From positions 31,427-95,426 of the forward strand of contig DATDBO010000033.1 in assembly GCA_036524775.1 (NCBI GenBank): DNA of 64,000 nt, read 5' to 3'. Every line of letters begins with the position of its first letter. Position 1 is the stretch's first letter. The notes under the pieces are model-generated. The model was not told where the DNA came from and ran no database searches. It saw only the letters and a program-made list of their open reading frames with translations. The DNA is from VRUE01 sp036524775. GTDB taxonomy: Bacteria > Actinomycetota > Thermoleophilia > Solirubrobacterales > 70-9. A program made the position numbers and the translations under genes. This document shows, piece by piece, positions 26,379 through 34,927 of the stretch.

Positions 26379-27656
26379 ATGAGGCTCCTGCTCGCCACCA
26401 ACCACCTTGGTCTGGGCGGCAGCGAGTCCTATCTGCTTACCGTTGCCGAGCAGCTCGACCGGCTCGGCCACGAGTCCGTCATCTACACGCCCGAACCGGA
26501 AGGCGGTGTTGAGGCCGCGAGCGAGCGAGCCATCGCCGTGGCGAGGGACGAGGCACTCGACGGCGAATACGATGCCGCCCTGGTCCAGGACAGCGGCGTC
26601 AGTCACCAGATCGCCGGCCGTCGCCCCGAGCTGACGCAGCTCTTCGTCGCCCACAGCGCCAAGTTCGACCTGCAGGCGCCGCCGCAGCTCGACGGCGCCG
26701 TCGGCGCGGTCGTCGCCCTCAACGATCGCGTTGCCGCGCGCATGCGGAGCTTCGCGATCGAGGTCGAGATCGTACGGCTGCGGCAGCCGATCGACATGGT
26801 GCGCTTCGCCGCGCGCGGCGCGCTGCCGGAGGTCCCCGGTCGGGCGCTGATGCTGAGTAACACTCCCCATGCCGACCGCATCGAGATGCTCGAGGCGGCC
26901 TGTGCGGAGGCGGGGCTGGAGCTGGTCCGGCTCGGCGGTCTCTCCGGACGAACCAGCGACGTGCGGCCGGCGCTTGCCGGGGCCGACATCGTGATCGGGT
27001 ACGGCCGCTCGATCCTCGAGGCGATGGCGATGGGGCGGGCGGCCTACGTGTTCGACTGGAAGGGCGGTGATGGCTGGGTCACGGCGGACTCCTACGCGGC
27101 GATCGAGGCGGACGGGTTCGCCGGAAGCGCAGGCCGGGCGGCCATCGACCTCGCCCGCTTGGGCGACGACCTGCGGCGCTACTCGGCTTCGATGGGTCCG
27201 GTCAACCACGACCTGGCGATGGCGCATCACAAAGCGAGCGGCCACGCGCAGGAGCTGGTCGCGCTGTTCGAGCGTCTCGTCGAGCCGCCGCCTCGCCCTC
27301 GCGTGGCGCTCGACGAGATGGCCCGCCTCGTGCGTCTGGAGTGGCGCGCCCAGCTGGAAATCAACGGCCTCGTGCATGAGAACGCGCACCTGCGCGACCT
27401 GCTCACCCAGAACGAGGAGAAGATCGCCGAGGCGCGCCGGACTGTGGCGGACGAAGTAGGCCGCACCTACGAGGCCAGCGCAAGCTGGCGCCTCACCCGG
27501 CCGCTGCGTGCGCTCGGGGCCCTGGGCGCGGGCCTCCGTCGCTCGCTCAGGCGAGCAGGTCGATTGGGTTCACCTCGCGCAGATGCTCCCTGTAGCGATG
27601 CCACCACGAGTGCAGCAGGCTCACCGCCTCCATCCCCAGGCGCAGATCGGGAGTGA
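26379..27656 (+). CDS. GT4-type glycosyltransferase with C-terminal coiled coil
   Basis: A 425-residue protein. The N-terminus LLLATNHLGLGGSESYLLTVAEQL is a GT-B donor/acceptor-domain start, and the second domain has VIGYGRSILEAMAMGRAAYVFDWKGGDGW (about 208-232) with the Glu motif of GT4 enzymes. A coiled-coil region (about 330-370) and basic tail (WRLTRPLRALGALGAGLRRSLRR) follow, typical of membrane-associated polysaccharide glycosyltransferases. The last about 37 residues are antisense to the 3' end of the asparagine-synthase-like gene (110-bp overlap) and look like translated complement rather than protein. A natural stop near 27550 may have been lost. Confidence 0.8.
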   Translation: MRLLLATNHLGLGGSESYLLTVAEQLDRLGHESVIYTPEPEGGVEAASERAIAVARDEALDGEYDAALVQDSGVSHQIAGRRPELTQLFVAHSAKFDLQAPPQLDGAVGAVVALNDRVAARMRSFAIEVEIVRLRQPIDMVRFAARGALPEVPGRALMLSNTPHADRIEMLEAACAEAGLELVRLGGLSGRTSDVRPALAGADIVIGYGRSILEAMAMGRAAYVFDWKGGDGWVTADSYAAIEADGFAGSAGRAAIDLARLGDDLRRYSASMGPVNHDLAMAHHKASGHAQELVALFERLVEPPPRPRVALDEMARLVRLEWRAQLEINGLVHENAHLRDLLTQNEEKIAEARRTVADEVGRTYEASASWRLTRPLRALGALGAGLRRSLRRAGRLGSPRADAPCSDATTSAAGSPPPSPGADRE

Positions 27657-29175
27657 GCTCCCCGCGTCCGGGGTCGTTGAGCCAGCCGAGCAGGTCGGGG
27701 GAGAGGTAGGGAGTGAACGGGCCTTCGGCAAGGCGCCGTCGGTGCGCGGCCAGCGCAGGCTCCGAGCGCCAGCGGCGCGGCAGGTGGGGGGTGGCCCGTG
27801 GCATCTCGCCGGTCGAGGGAAGCTCTGCTACCCGCGGGTCGACGAGCCGCTGCACCGCCGCCTGCAGGCCGGCGGCGCCTTTCGCCGCCGAGGGCACCGC
27901 GAGGATGGCGGAGGCGACCGGGTCCTGCGCGCCGGGTACGAGCACCGCCGCGCCGGCTCCGAGCAGGCCGCCCGGGTAGGTCGAGATACCGCGCACGGTG
28001 CGGCTCGCGTAGAGCGCCAGGTTCGGCTGTGACGGATGTCCCTCGAAGGGCTTAGCCACGGCGATGAACTGAGCGCGGCTGCGCTCGAGGATCGGTTGCC
28101 GGAGGCCCTCGGCGAGGGCGAGCTGCCCTTGGCCGTAACGGCGCAGGCTCTCGAACAGGGCTTCGCTGGAGGTGCGCGGATCGCTCAGGTCGAGGACCTC
28201 CGGCGTGTGGAAACGCGTTCCCGTCTGCATCAGGGTGTCGAGCGCGATGCCGTCGAGCACCGGCGAGCCCGTGCCCGCGATCCGGCGGGCGAGTGGCACC
28301 AGCCAGGCGTGGTCGACGAACTGGTGCTCGACCCGACGCGCCCGCTCCTCCCAGTCGGCCGGGTAGTCCTCGACGAGGGCGCCGATGCGCTCGTGCTCGA
28401 CCCCCAGCGTCCCGGCGACAGCTGCAGCGAGGTCCTCCTCGAACGGCGCCCCCTCGTCGTCGCCGACCGTCAACGCCGTGAGCGAGGTACGCCCGGCCGC
28501 CGCGAGGACGCTGAGCAGGAGGCGCGAGTCGCGGCCGCCGCTGAGCGGGCAGATGACGCTTCCGCTCAGCGCCTCGAGCGATTCCCGCAGGGCCGAAGCG
28601 GTCGCCTCCGCCCCCGTGTCGAGGCTCAGATGCGGTTCGATCTCCGCCCACGGCCAGCGGTGCGCCCGCGGTCGCGGGCCGGCGAAGCGCCGGCGCAGGG
28701 TCGAGAACGGCCCCAGCCGGCGGATCTCGGCGAACGGCGTGCGCTCGCCCAGGGGATAGCGCAGGGCGAGGATCGAGGCCCAGGCGTCCCAATCGATCGA
28801 GAGCAGCCGTGGCGCGGAGCGGACGAGCGGGTCGATCCGGGAGGAGAAGTAGGTCGCCCGACCGTCGTCAATCCAGTAGATCGGAGCGAGCCCGTTGACG
28901 GCGGAGTGAACGAAGCGTCGCTGGCCGTCGACCACCAGCCCGCAGGCTCCCCGTCGGGCCGTCTCCTGCCAATCAGACGGGCCCGGCCCACGCGGCCAGG
29001 TGTCGCCCTCGATCCAGCCGAGACCGCACCGGCCTGGCCCGCCCCAGCGCAGCGGCTCGCGGTCGAGCGCCAGGATCGACCGTCCGTCCTCGTGGACGAC
29101 CCGCGCGCGGGGATCGAGTGCGACCGCGAGCCGCCGGACCCGCTCTGGGTCGTAGGCGCCCAGAGCTCCGCACAC
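27547..29175 (-). CDS. Asparagine synthase-like glutamine amidotransferase
   Basis: 542 residues using the GTG at 29175. This start makes the protein begin V/M-Cys-Gly-Ala, placing the catalytic Ntn Cys at position 2 as in AsnB; a GTG 18 nt upstream would bury it. The glutaminase-like N-domain (to about 190) is shorter and divergent. The synthetase domain has PLSGGRDSRLL (PP-loop at about 212-217) and TALTVGDDEG. Such proteins in surface-polysaccharide loci often amidate sugar carboxylates; that role is inference. Biosynthetic AsnB is longer (about 600). Its 3' end overlaps the convergent glycosyltransferase gene by 110 bp. Confidence 0.8.
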   Translation of the reverse strand: MCGALGAYDPERVRRLAVALDPRARVVHEDGRSILALDREPLRWGGPGRCGLGWIEGDTWPRGPGPSDWQETARRGACGLVVDGQRRFVHSAVNGLAPIYWIDDGRATYFSSRIDPLVRSAPRLLSIDWDAWASILALRYPLGERTPFAEIRRLGPFSTLRRRFAGPRPRAHRWPWAEIEPHLSLDTGAEATASALRESLEALSGSVICPLSGGRDSRLLLSVLAAAGRTSLTALTVGDDEGAPFEEDLAAAVAGTLGVEHERIGALVEDYPADWEERARRVEHQFVDHAWLVPLARRIAGTGSPVLDGIALDTLMQTGTRFHTPEVLDLSDPRTSSEALFESLRRYGQGQLALAEGLRQPILERSRAQFIAVAKPFEGHPSQPNLALYASRTVRGISTYPGGLLGAGAAVLVPGAQDPVASAILAVPSAAKGAAGLQAAVQRLVDPRVAELPSTGEMPRATPHLPRRWRSEPALAAHRRRLAEGPFTPYLSPDLLGWLNDPGRGELTPDLRLGMEAVSLLHSWWHRYREHLREVNPIDLLA

Positions 29176-29211
29176 CGCAGGCCTGACCCTCACCTCTCTA
29201 TCGTTGCGGCG

Positions 29212-30045
29212 GTGGGAGACGTGACCTCAGCGCCCCCCAGCCCCGCTGCACCGGCGACGCTCTCGCTGGTGATCCCCGCCTACAACGAGGAGGCGCGCCT
29301 GCCGGCGCTGCTGGAGACGCTCGACAAGACCGCCCGAGCGGCAGCCGAGCGTGCGGGGCTGGAGCTGATCGAGACGCTGATCGTCGACGACGGCAGCACC
29401 GACCGCACTCGCGAGATGCTGGCAGAGGTCGAGCCAGGCGCGGCGCTGGTCACGCCCGTGCTCGAGTTTGCGCAGAACCGCGGCAAGGGCGCCGCCTTCG
29501 CCGCCGGAGTCGCACGGGCGCGGGGCGAGTACGTGCTGCTCGCTGATGTCGATCTCTCGACCCCGCTCGAGGAGCTGCCGAAGCTGACGGCCGCGATCCG
29601 TGAGGGCGCCGACATCGCGATCGGCTCGCGCGCGGTCGCCGGCGCCGTGGTCGAGCGCGGCCCCCGTCACCGCAAAGTCCTTGGCAACACCTTCAATGCC
29701 ACCGTCCGTCTGCTGACGGGACTGCGCCTTCGCGACACCCAGAATGGCTTCAAGCTCTTCCCTGCGGCAGAGGCAAAGCGCCTGCTCGCCAAGCAGACCT
29801 GCCCGGGTTTCGCATTCGACGTCGAGCTGCTGATGCGCGCCGACCAGGCGGACCTGAAGATCGCCGAGGTGCCGATCCTCTACATGCACGATCCGCGCTC
29901 GAGCGTGCGCGTAGCTGCGGCCAGTGTGGAGATGCTGAAGGGCGTCGGTGGTCTCGCCTATCGGCTCAGAGCCGGGCGCTTCCCGGCGCGAACGCCGAGC
30001 TCCCGGCGACCGCTAACCGAGGTTCCGGCAGACGATTCCGACTGA
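29212..30045 (+). CDS. GT2 dolichyl-phosphate-glucosyltransferase-like enzyme (ALG5-like)
   Basis: About 277 residues: TLSLVIPAYNEEARLPALLETL (about 14-35), LIVDDGSTDRTREML, NRGKGAAFAAGVARARGEYVLLADVDLSTP (DxD), IAIGSRAVAGAVV, RHRKVLGNTFNATVRLLTGLRLRDTQNGFKLF, PGFAFDVELLMRA, and EVPILYMHDPRSSVR. This is the ALG5/polyprenyl-phosphate hexosyltransferase pattern. It would make a polyprenyl-phosphate-linked hexose at the inner membrane face. GTG 29212 and GTG 29221 are both possible starts; the second has GGGAG too close for a good ribosome-binding site. It is convergent with the methyltransferase, overlapping by 33 bp. Confidence 0.85.
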   Translation: MGDVTSAPPSPAAPATLSLVIPAYNEEARLPALLETLDKTARAAAERAGLELIETLIVDDGSTDRTREMLAEVEPGAALVTPVLEFAQNRGKGAAFAAGVARARGEYVLLADVDLSTPLEELPKLTAAIREGADIAIGSRAVAGAVVERGPRHRKVLGNTFNATVRLLTGLRLRDTQNGFKLFPAAEAKRLLAKQTCPGFAFDVELLMRADQADLKIAEVPILYMHDPRSSVRVAAASVEMLKGVGGLAYRLRAGRFPARTPSSRRPLTEVPADDSD

Positions 30046-30744
30046 GACGCCCGCGGGCAGGGTGGCGCCGGCGCGGATCAGGCGCGCCTCGAAGCGCATC
30101 GGCAGCGAGAGCGGCCCGTCGAGCGAGGCGGGCGTCCGCTCCAGGTCCGCCTTCTTTCCGTTCGACGAGCGCCTCTGCAGGCGGCGGGCCAGAGCGATCG
30201 GCGGCAGCAGAATCGTGTTGAAATAGGTGACGACCTGCGGCTGCCAGCCAGCCAGCTCGACTGCCTGCCGCAGACGGGAGCGCGTGTAGCGGCGCTTGTG
30301 GTGGAGGTTCTCGTCCTCCTCGGTCCACATCCACATGTAGGCGGGGACGGTGAGCAGCAGGACGCCGTCCGGCGCGGCGACCCGGCGCAGCTCGCGAAGC
30401 GCCTGCTCCTCGGCGGCGATGTGCTCGATCACGTCGGTCGCGGCGATCAGGTCGAAGCTCTCGCCCGCGAAGGGCAGCGACTCGAGCACCGCCTCGCGCA
30501 CCGAGCCGAAGCCGCGCTCGTGGCAGAAGCGGACCGCGTCGGGTGAGGGGTCGACGCCGGTGGCGTCGCCCATGCGCGAGTAGCGCTCGAGATTGCCCCC
30601 GGTGCCGCAACCGGCGTCGAGGATGCGCGGCCGCGTCGGAAGGTCGGTCCGCGAGAGCATCGCCTCGACGACTGCCCAACGGCCCCGGAACCACCAGTGG
30701 CGATCCTCGACCTCGTAATGCTCACGGTATGCGCTCTCTCTCAA
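30013..30744 (-). CDS. SAM-dependent methyltransferase
   Basis: 243 residues from a TTG at 30744, chosen because AAGGA lies about 9 nt upstream. A longer frame exists to 30891 but would run into the divergent membrane-protein gene. The class I methyltransferase fold shows YREHYEVEDRHWWFRGR, ILDAGCGTGGNLERY (SAM loop, about 43-57), GVDPSPDAV, LIAATDVIEHI and HHKRRYTRSRLRQAVE. The HWWFRGR start is typical of methyltransferases in polysaccharide clusters that act on sugars or lipid-linked intermediates; the substrate is unknown. Confidence 0.85.
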   Translation of the reverse strand: MRESAYREHYEVEDRHWWFRGRWAVVEAMLSRTDLPTRPRILDAGCGTGGNLERYSRMGDATGVDPSPDAVRFCHERGFGSVREAVLESLPFAGESFDLIAATDVIEHIAAEEQALRELRRVAAPDGVLLLTVPAYMWMWTEEDENLHHKRRYTRSRLRQAVELAGWQPQVVTYFNTILLPPIALARRLQRRSSNGKKADLERTPASLDGPLSLPMRFEARLIRAGATLPAGVSVGIVCRNLG

Positions 30745-30790
30745 GGCGCCCGATCCTTGCAGATGAGCCTGCCTATATCGTGCCCCGGTC

Positions 30791-32761
30791 TTGACCCGAG
30801 CCTCTGCCGGAAATGGATCGCCTGAGCGATCGGATACGCGCCGCGGGTGGCGATCCACGCTGGAGGACCCGGCCATCGTCTCGATCCTCACCTACGCGCT
30901 GGTCGCGATGGCGGCCGCCGTGGCCGCCTACCTGACCGCGTTCACCGTCTGGACGCCGTACGACGACGAGGGAACCGTGCTGGTGACGCTGCAGGCGTTC
31001 GCCCAGGGCGACACCCTCTACCGCGACGTCTACTCGCCCTACGGACCCTTCTACTACGAGGCCTTCGGTGGCCTGTTCGCGCTCACGGGCCAGGAGGTGA
31101 CCACCGACGCCAGCCGTTCGATCGTGGTAGTCCTCTGGGTCCTCACCAGCTTCCTCTTCGGGCTGGCCACCCAGCGCCTGACGGGACGCCTTGCCCTGGG
31201 GGTGACCGGCATGATCGCCGCCTTTGCCAGCCTCTACGTCCTCGCGGGCGAGACGCTCCATCCGCAGGTCCTCTGCGTCTTTCTGCTGGGTGCCTTCGTC
31301 CTGCTCGCCGTCTTCGGCCCCACTCCCCGCCCCCTCTGGGCGGGGGCCGTGGGAGGGGCGCTCATCGCCGCCCTCTTCCTCACCAAGGTCAACCTCGGCG
31401 CCTACGCGATCGCCGCCGTCGTGCTCGCCGCCGCACTCACGGCCGAGCCGCTGCGGAGGCGCCGCTGGCTGAGCTGGCCGGCCATCGCGGCGGTGCTCGT
31501 GCTGCCGCTCTTCGTCGCCGGCCGCGACCTTGACCTCGGCTGGGTGCGCGACATGGTTCTGGTCCAGATGCTCGCCATGGCCGCGCTCGTGGTCGCCGCC
31601 TGGCCGTTGAGGCCCGCCGAGGACGGGAAGCAGGGCCTTGTTCGCTGGCTGCGCGGCGCGGTGGCGGGCTTCGCCCTCGCCTTCGTCGCGATCATGCTCG
31701 CGATCGTCCTCAACGGGACCTCGCCGTCGGACGTCTACGACGGCATGGTCACCGAGGGGCTGCGGGTGCGCGACGTCCTCGTCAGCCAGTTCCCGATGTC
31801 GCCGGCCGTCGTCGATTGGGCTGTCGCCGCTGTCGCCGGTGCGGCGCTATGGGTGGGGCTGCGCTCCAGAGGGGAGGTAGGGGAGACGTCGATCTGGCCG
31901 GGCCTGGTGCGCGCGATCGCCGGGCTGGCGATATGGCTCTCGGTAGCGAAGATCGCGCCGCTCGCCTTCAATCCCTCCCCCGGCAATCCCGACTCGCTGC
32001 CGATGGTCCTGGTCTGGATCGCCGCGATCCCTCCCGCGGGCGCCTCGGAGCCGCCCTACAAGTCCTTCCTCCGCGTGCTCCTGCCCGCCCTGGCGATTGC
32101 CGAGGCGCTGCAGGTTTACCCCGTGGCCGGCAGCCAGATGGGGATCGCCTCGCTTACCTTCGTCCCGGTCGGCGCGCTGCTGCTGGCGGACGCGCTGACC
32201 TCCCTGCGCCGTTGGAGCGCCGCGCGCGCGCGGCTGGCCTCGGAGCGCTTCGGCCTCGTCGTGGCGGTCGTCCTCGTCGCCCTCGCGAGCATCTTCGCGA
32301 TCGACTCGCTCCTGCGCCCGATCGGCAACAGCGCAACGGTCTACCGCGACCAGAAGCCGCTGCCCTTCGACGGCGCCGGCCAGCTCCACCTCTCGCAGGC
32401 CGACCGCGAGAGCTACACGCGGCTCGTCGGCCTGCTGCACCGCTACCGCTGCACTGACTTCATCGGCTACCCGAACGTCAATAGCCTCTACCTTTGGTCT
32501 GGGATCGACCCCCCCCCGCCCGCCGCGCCGGGGGTCTGGATCAAGGCGCTCGATAGCGAGCGCCAGCAGCGCATCGTCGACGAGCTGCGCGCCTCGCCTC
32601 GTCCCTGCGCGATCCGCAACGATGCTCTGGCGGCACTTTGGCTGGGCGGGGAGCCTCCCCCCGACCGGCCCCTTGTGCGCTACGTGCTCGACGACTTCCG
32701 CACCGTCGAGGAAGTCGGCGAATTCCAGTTCATGCTTCCGCGATACCCTCGCGGCTCTTGA
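30791..32761 (+). CDS. Polytopic membrane protein, GT-C/PMT-like
   Basis: A 656-residue protein from a TTG at 30791, with about 11-12 membrane spans. After the first span comes a periplasmic loop with paired acidic residues (VWTPYDDEGTVLVTLQAFAQGDTLYRDVYSPYGPF, about 53-85). This matches the first external loop of GT-C glycosyltransferases that use polyprenyl-phosphate sugars. A soluble domain follows the last span (about 510-656). It would add a sugar from one of the polyprenyl-phosphate-hexose enzymes encoded nearby, outside the membrane. The specificity is unknown. The stop overlaps the next gene's TTG start (TTGA). Confidence 0.7.
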   Translation: MTRASAGNGSPERSDTRRGWRSTLEDPAIVSILTYALVAMAAAVAAYLTAFTVWTPYDDEGTVLVTLQAFAQGDTLYRDVYSPYGPFYYEAFGGLFALTGQEVTTDASRSIVVVLWVLTSFLFGLATQRLTGRLALGVTGMIAAFASLYVLAGETLHPQVLCVFLLGAFVLLAVFGPTPRPLWAGAVGGALIAALFLTKVNLGAYAIAAVVLAAALTAEPLRRRRWLSWPAIAAVLVLPLFVAGRDLDLGWVRDMVLVQMLAMAALVVAAWPLRPAEDGKQGLVRWLRGAVAGFALAFVAIMLAIVLNGTSPSDVYDGMVTEGLRVRDVLVSQFPMSPAVVDWAVAAVAGAALWVGLRSRGEVGETSIWPGLVRAIAGLAIWLSVAKIAPLAFNPSPGNPDSLPMVLVWIAAIPPAGASEPPYKSFLRVLLPALAIAEALQVYPVAGSQMGIASLTFVPVGALLLADALTSLRRWSAARARLASERFGLVVAVVLVALASIFAIDSLLRPIGNSATVYRDQKPLPFDGAGQLHLSQADRESYTRLVGLLHRYRCTDFIGYPNVNSLYLWSGIDPPPPAAPGVWIKALDSERQQRIVDELRASPRPCAIRNDALAALWLGGEPPPDRPLVRYVLDDFRTVEEVGEFQFMLPRYPRGS

Positions 32762-33849
32762 ATCGCCTGCTGGTCACCGGCGGCGCCGGCTTCGTCGGCT
32801 CCAACCTGGCGGTCGCGCTCGCGTCGCGCCTTCCGGAGTGGGAGATCGTCGCCCTGGACAACCTCTACCGGCGCGGCTCGGAGCTGAACCTTCCGCGGCT
32901 GGAAGCAGCCGGGGTCGAGTTCGTCAGGGGGGATGTGCGCGAGCCCGGCGACCTGGGGCAGTTCGGCTCACTGTCGGCACTGGTCGAGTGCTCGGCCGAG
33001 CCGTCGGTGATGTCAGGGGTTGACGGGGACACCACCTACCTCGTGCACACCAACCTCACCGGCGCTTACAACTGCCTCGAGGCAGCGCGGCGGGCGGACG
33101 CCTTCGTCCTCTTCCTCTCGACCAGCCGCGTCTACCCGGTCGCGCCGCAGCTTGGGCTGGCGTTGGAGGAGGCGGAGACGCGCTTCGAGCTGGCGGCCGG
33201 GCAGCCGGTCGTCGGCACCTCGTCGGCCGGGATCTCGGAGGACTTCCCGCTCGCAGGCGCCCGCACCCTCTATGGCACGACCAAGCTCGCCGCCGAGCTG
33301 TTGATCGAGGAGTACCGGGCGGCCTTCGGCCTGCGGGCCGTGGTCGACCGCTGCGGCGTGATCGCCGGCCCCTGGCAGATGGGCAAGGTCGACCAGGGGG
33401 TCTTCACCCACTGGATGCTCGCCCACCACTTCGAGCGGCCGCTCTCCTACATCGGCTTCGGCGGCGCCGGCAAGCAGGTTCGCGACCTGCTCCACGTCGA
33501 GGATCTGGTCGACCTGGTCGAGCGCCAGCTACTCGCCCCCGAGCAGTGGGACGGCCGCACGGTCAACGTCGGCGGCGGTCGCGAGTGCAGCCTCTCGCTG
33601 CTGGAGACGACCGCGATCTGTCGCGAGCTGACCGGCAACGAGGTGCCGATCGAGGCGGTGGCGGAGACGCGGGCGGGCGACGTCCCGATCTACATCTCCG
33701 ACTGCGCAAGACTGTTCGGCCTGGACGAGTGGCGCCCGCGGCGAAGCGCGGAGCAGGTTCTCGCCGACATCCACGAGTGGATCGCCGGCGACGAGGAGCG
33801 GATTGCGACGGCGCTGAACATCGACGCCCCGACAGGGGAGAAGGGGTAG
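32758..33849 (+). CDS. NAD-dependent epimerase/dehydratase, CDP-paratose epimerase-like
   Basis: 363 residues from a TTG overlapping the previous stop. The SDR fold shows VTGGAGFVGSNLAVAL (about 6-21), ALDNLYRRGSELNL, VRGDVREP, VECSAEPSVMSG, FLSTSRVYPV, YGTTKLAAE with catalytic YxxxK, then RCGVIAGPWQMGKVDQG and GKQVRDLLHVEDL. Family members are annotated as CDP-paratose/tyvelose epimerase-like. It would convert a nucleotide sugar used by the glycosyltransferases here. It lies 4 bp from the second epimerase, so the two probably act in sequence. Confidence 0.8.
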   Translation: MNRLLVTGGAGFVGSNLAVALASRLPEWEIVALDNLYRRGSELNLPRLEAAGVEFVRGDVREPGDLGQFGSLSALVECSAEPSVMSGVDGDTTYLVHTNLTGAYNCLEAARRADAFVLFLSTSRVYPVAPQLGLALEEAETRFELAAGQPVVGTSSAGISEDFPLAGARTLYGTTKLAAELLIEEYRAAFGLRAVVDRCGVIAGPWQMGKVDQGVFTHWMLAHHFERPLSYIGFGGAGKQVRDLLHVEDLVDLVERQLLAPEQWDGRTVNVGGGRECSLSLLETTAICRELTGNEVPIEAVAETRAGDVPIYISDCARLFGLDEWRPRRSAEQVLADIHEWIAGDEERIATALNIDAPTGEKG

Positions 33850-33853
33850 GCAG

Positions 33854-34927
33854 ATGCCGGTTGCGATCGTCACGGGCTCTGGAGGGCTGATCGGCTCCGA
33901 GGCGGTGGGCCACTTCGTCGGCGAGGGATTCGACGTGGTCGGCCTCGAGAACGACATGCGGGCGAGCTTCTTCGGCCCCGAGGCCTCGACCGCGCACGTC
34001 ACCGATCGCCTCGTCGAGGCTCATCCGGAGTTCCGCAGCGAGAGCGTCGACATCCGCGACCGCGACGCGGTCGAGCGGATCTTCGCCGGCCATGGCAAGG
34101 CGATCGAGCTGGTCGTCCATACCGCCGCGCAGCCCTCGCACGACTGGGCGGCGAGCGACCCGCAGACCGACTTCGGCGTCAACGCCAACGGCACGCTCAA
34201 CCTGCTCGAGGCGGCCCGCGCCCACTGCCCCGAGGCCCCGTTCGTCTTCTGCTCGACCAACAAGGTCTACGGCGACACGCCCAACTTCCTGCCGCTGGAG
34301 GAGTTGGAGATGCGCCTCGAGCTGCCCGAGTCGCACCGCTACAACCGCGGCATCGACACCTCGATGTCGATCGACTCCTCGACCCACTCGCTCTTCGGCG
34401 TCTCCAAGGCCGCCGCCGACCTGCTCGTGCAGGAGTACGGCCGCTATTTCGAGATGCCCACCGTCTGCTTCCGCGGCGGTTGCCTGACCGGTCCCCAGCA
34501 CGCCGGCGCCAAGCTGCACGGCTTCCTCGCCTACCTGATGAAGTGCACGGTCACCGGCACCCCCTACACCGTCTTCGGCTACGCCGGCAAGCAGGTGCGC
34601 GACAACATCCACAGCGCCGACCTGATCGCCGCCTTCGACGCCTACCGCCGCGACCCCCGCCCAGCCGCCGTCTACAACATCGGCGGCGGCCGCGCCAGCA
34701 ACTGCTCGATGCTCGAGGCGATCGAGATCTGCGAGCGGATCTCCGGCCGGGAGTTGGAGTGGGAGATGGGCGAGGAGCCGCGGATCGGCGACCACCGCTG
34801 GTGGATCTCCGACCTGGCGCCTTTCGAAGTCGACTACCCGGGCTGGTCGCTGCGCTACGGCGTCGAGGACATCCTGGGCGAGATGCACCAGCAGAACGTC
34901 GAGCGCTGGACGGCTGCAGCCGCGTGA
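33854..34927 (+). CDS. NAD-dependent epimerase, CDP-paratose 2-epimerase-like, with Phe in place of the YxxxK Tyr
   Basis: A 357-residue SDR: VTGSGGLIGSEAVGHF (about 6-21), GLENDMRASFFG, AAQPSHDWA, FCSTNKVYGD, HSLFGVSKAAADLLVQEYGRYF, FRGGCLTGPQHAGAKLHGFLAYL, GKQVRDNIHSADL and YNIGGGRASNCSMLEAIE. The motif that is normally YxxxK reads FGVSK, so the usual catalytic Tyr is absent. As I recall, this is common to this subfamily and may mean a different proton donor. It is nearly the same length as RfbE-type CDP-tyvelose epimerases. GTGA overlap with the next GT2 gene. Confidence 0.8.
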   Translation: MPVAIVTGSGGLIGSEAVGHFVGEGFDVVGLENDMRASFFGPEASTAHVTDRLVEAHPEFRSESVDIRDRDAVERIFAGHGKAIELVVHTAAQPSHDWAASDPQTDFGVNANGTLNLLEAARAHCPEAPFVFCSTNKVYGDTPNFLPLEELEMRLELPESHRYNRGIDTSMSIDSSTHSLFGVSKAAADLLVQEYGRYFEMPTVCFRGGCLTGPQHAGAKLHGFLAYLMKCTVTGTPYTVFGYAGKQVRDNIHSADLIAAFDAYRRDPRPAAVYNIGGGRASNCSMLEAIEICERISGRELEWEMGEEPRIGDHRWWISDLAPFEVDYPGWSLRYGVEDILGEMHQQNVERWTAAAA

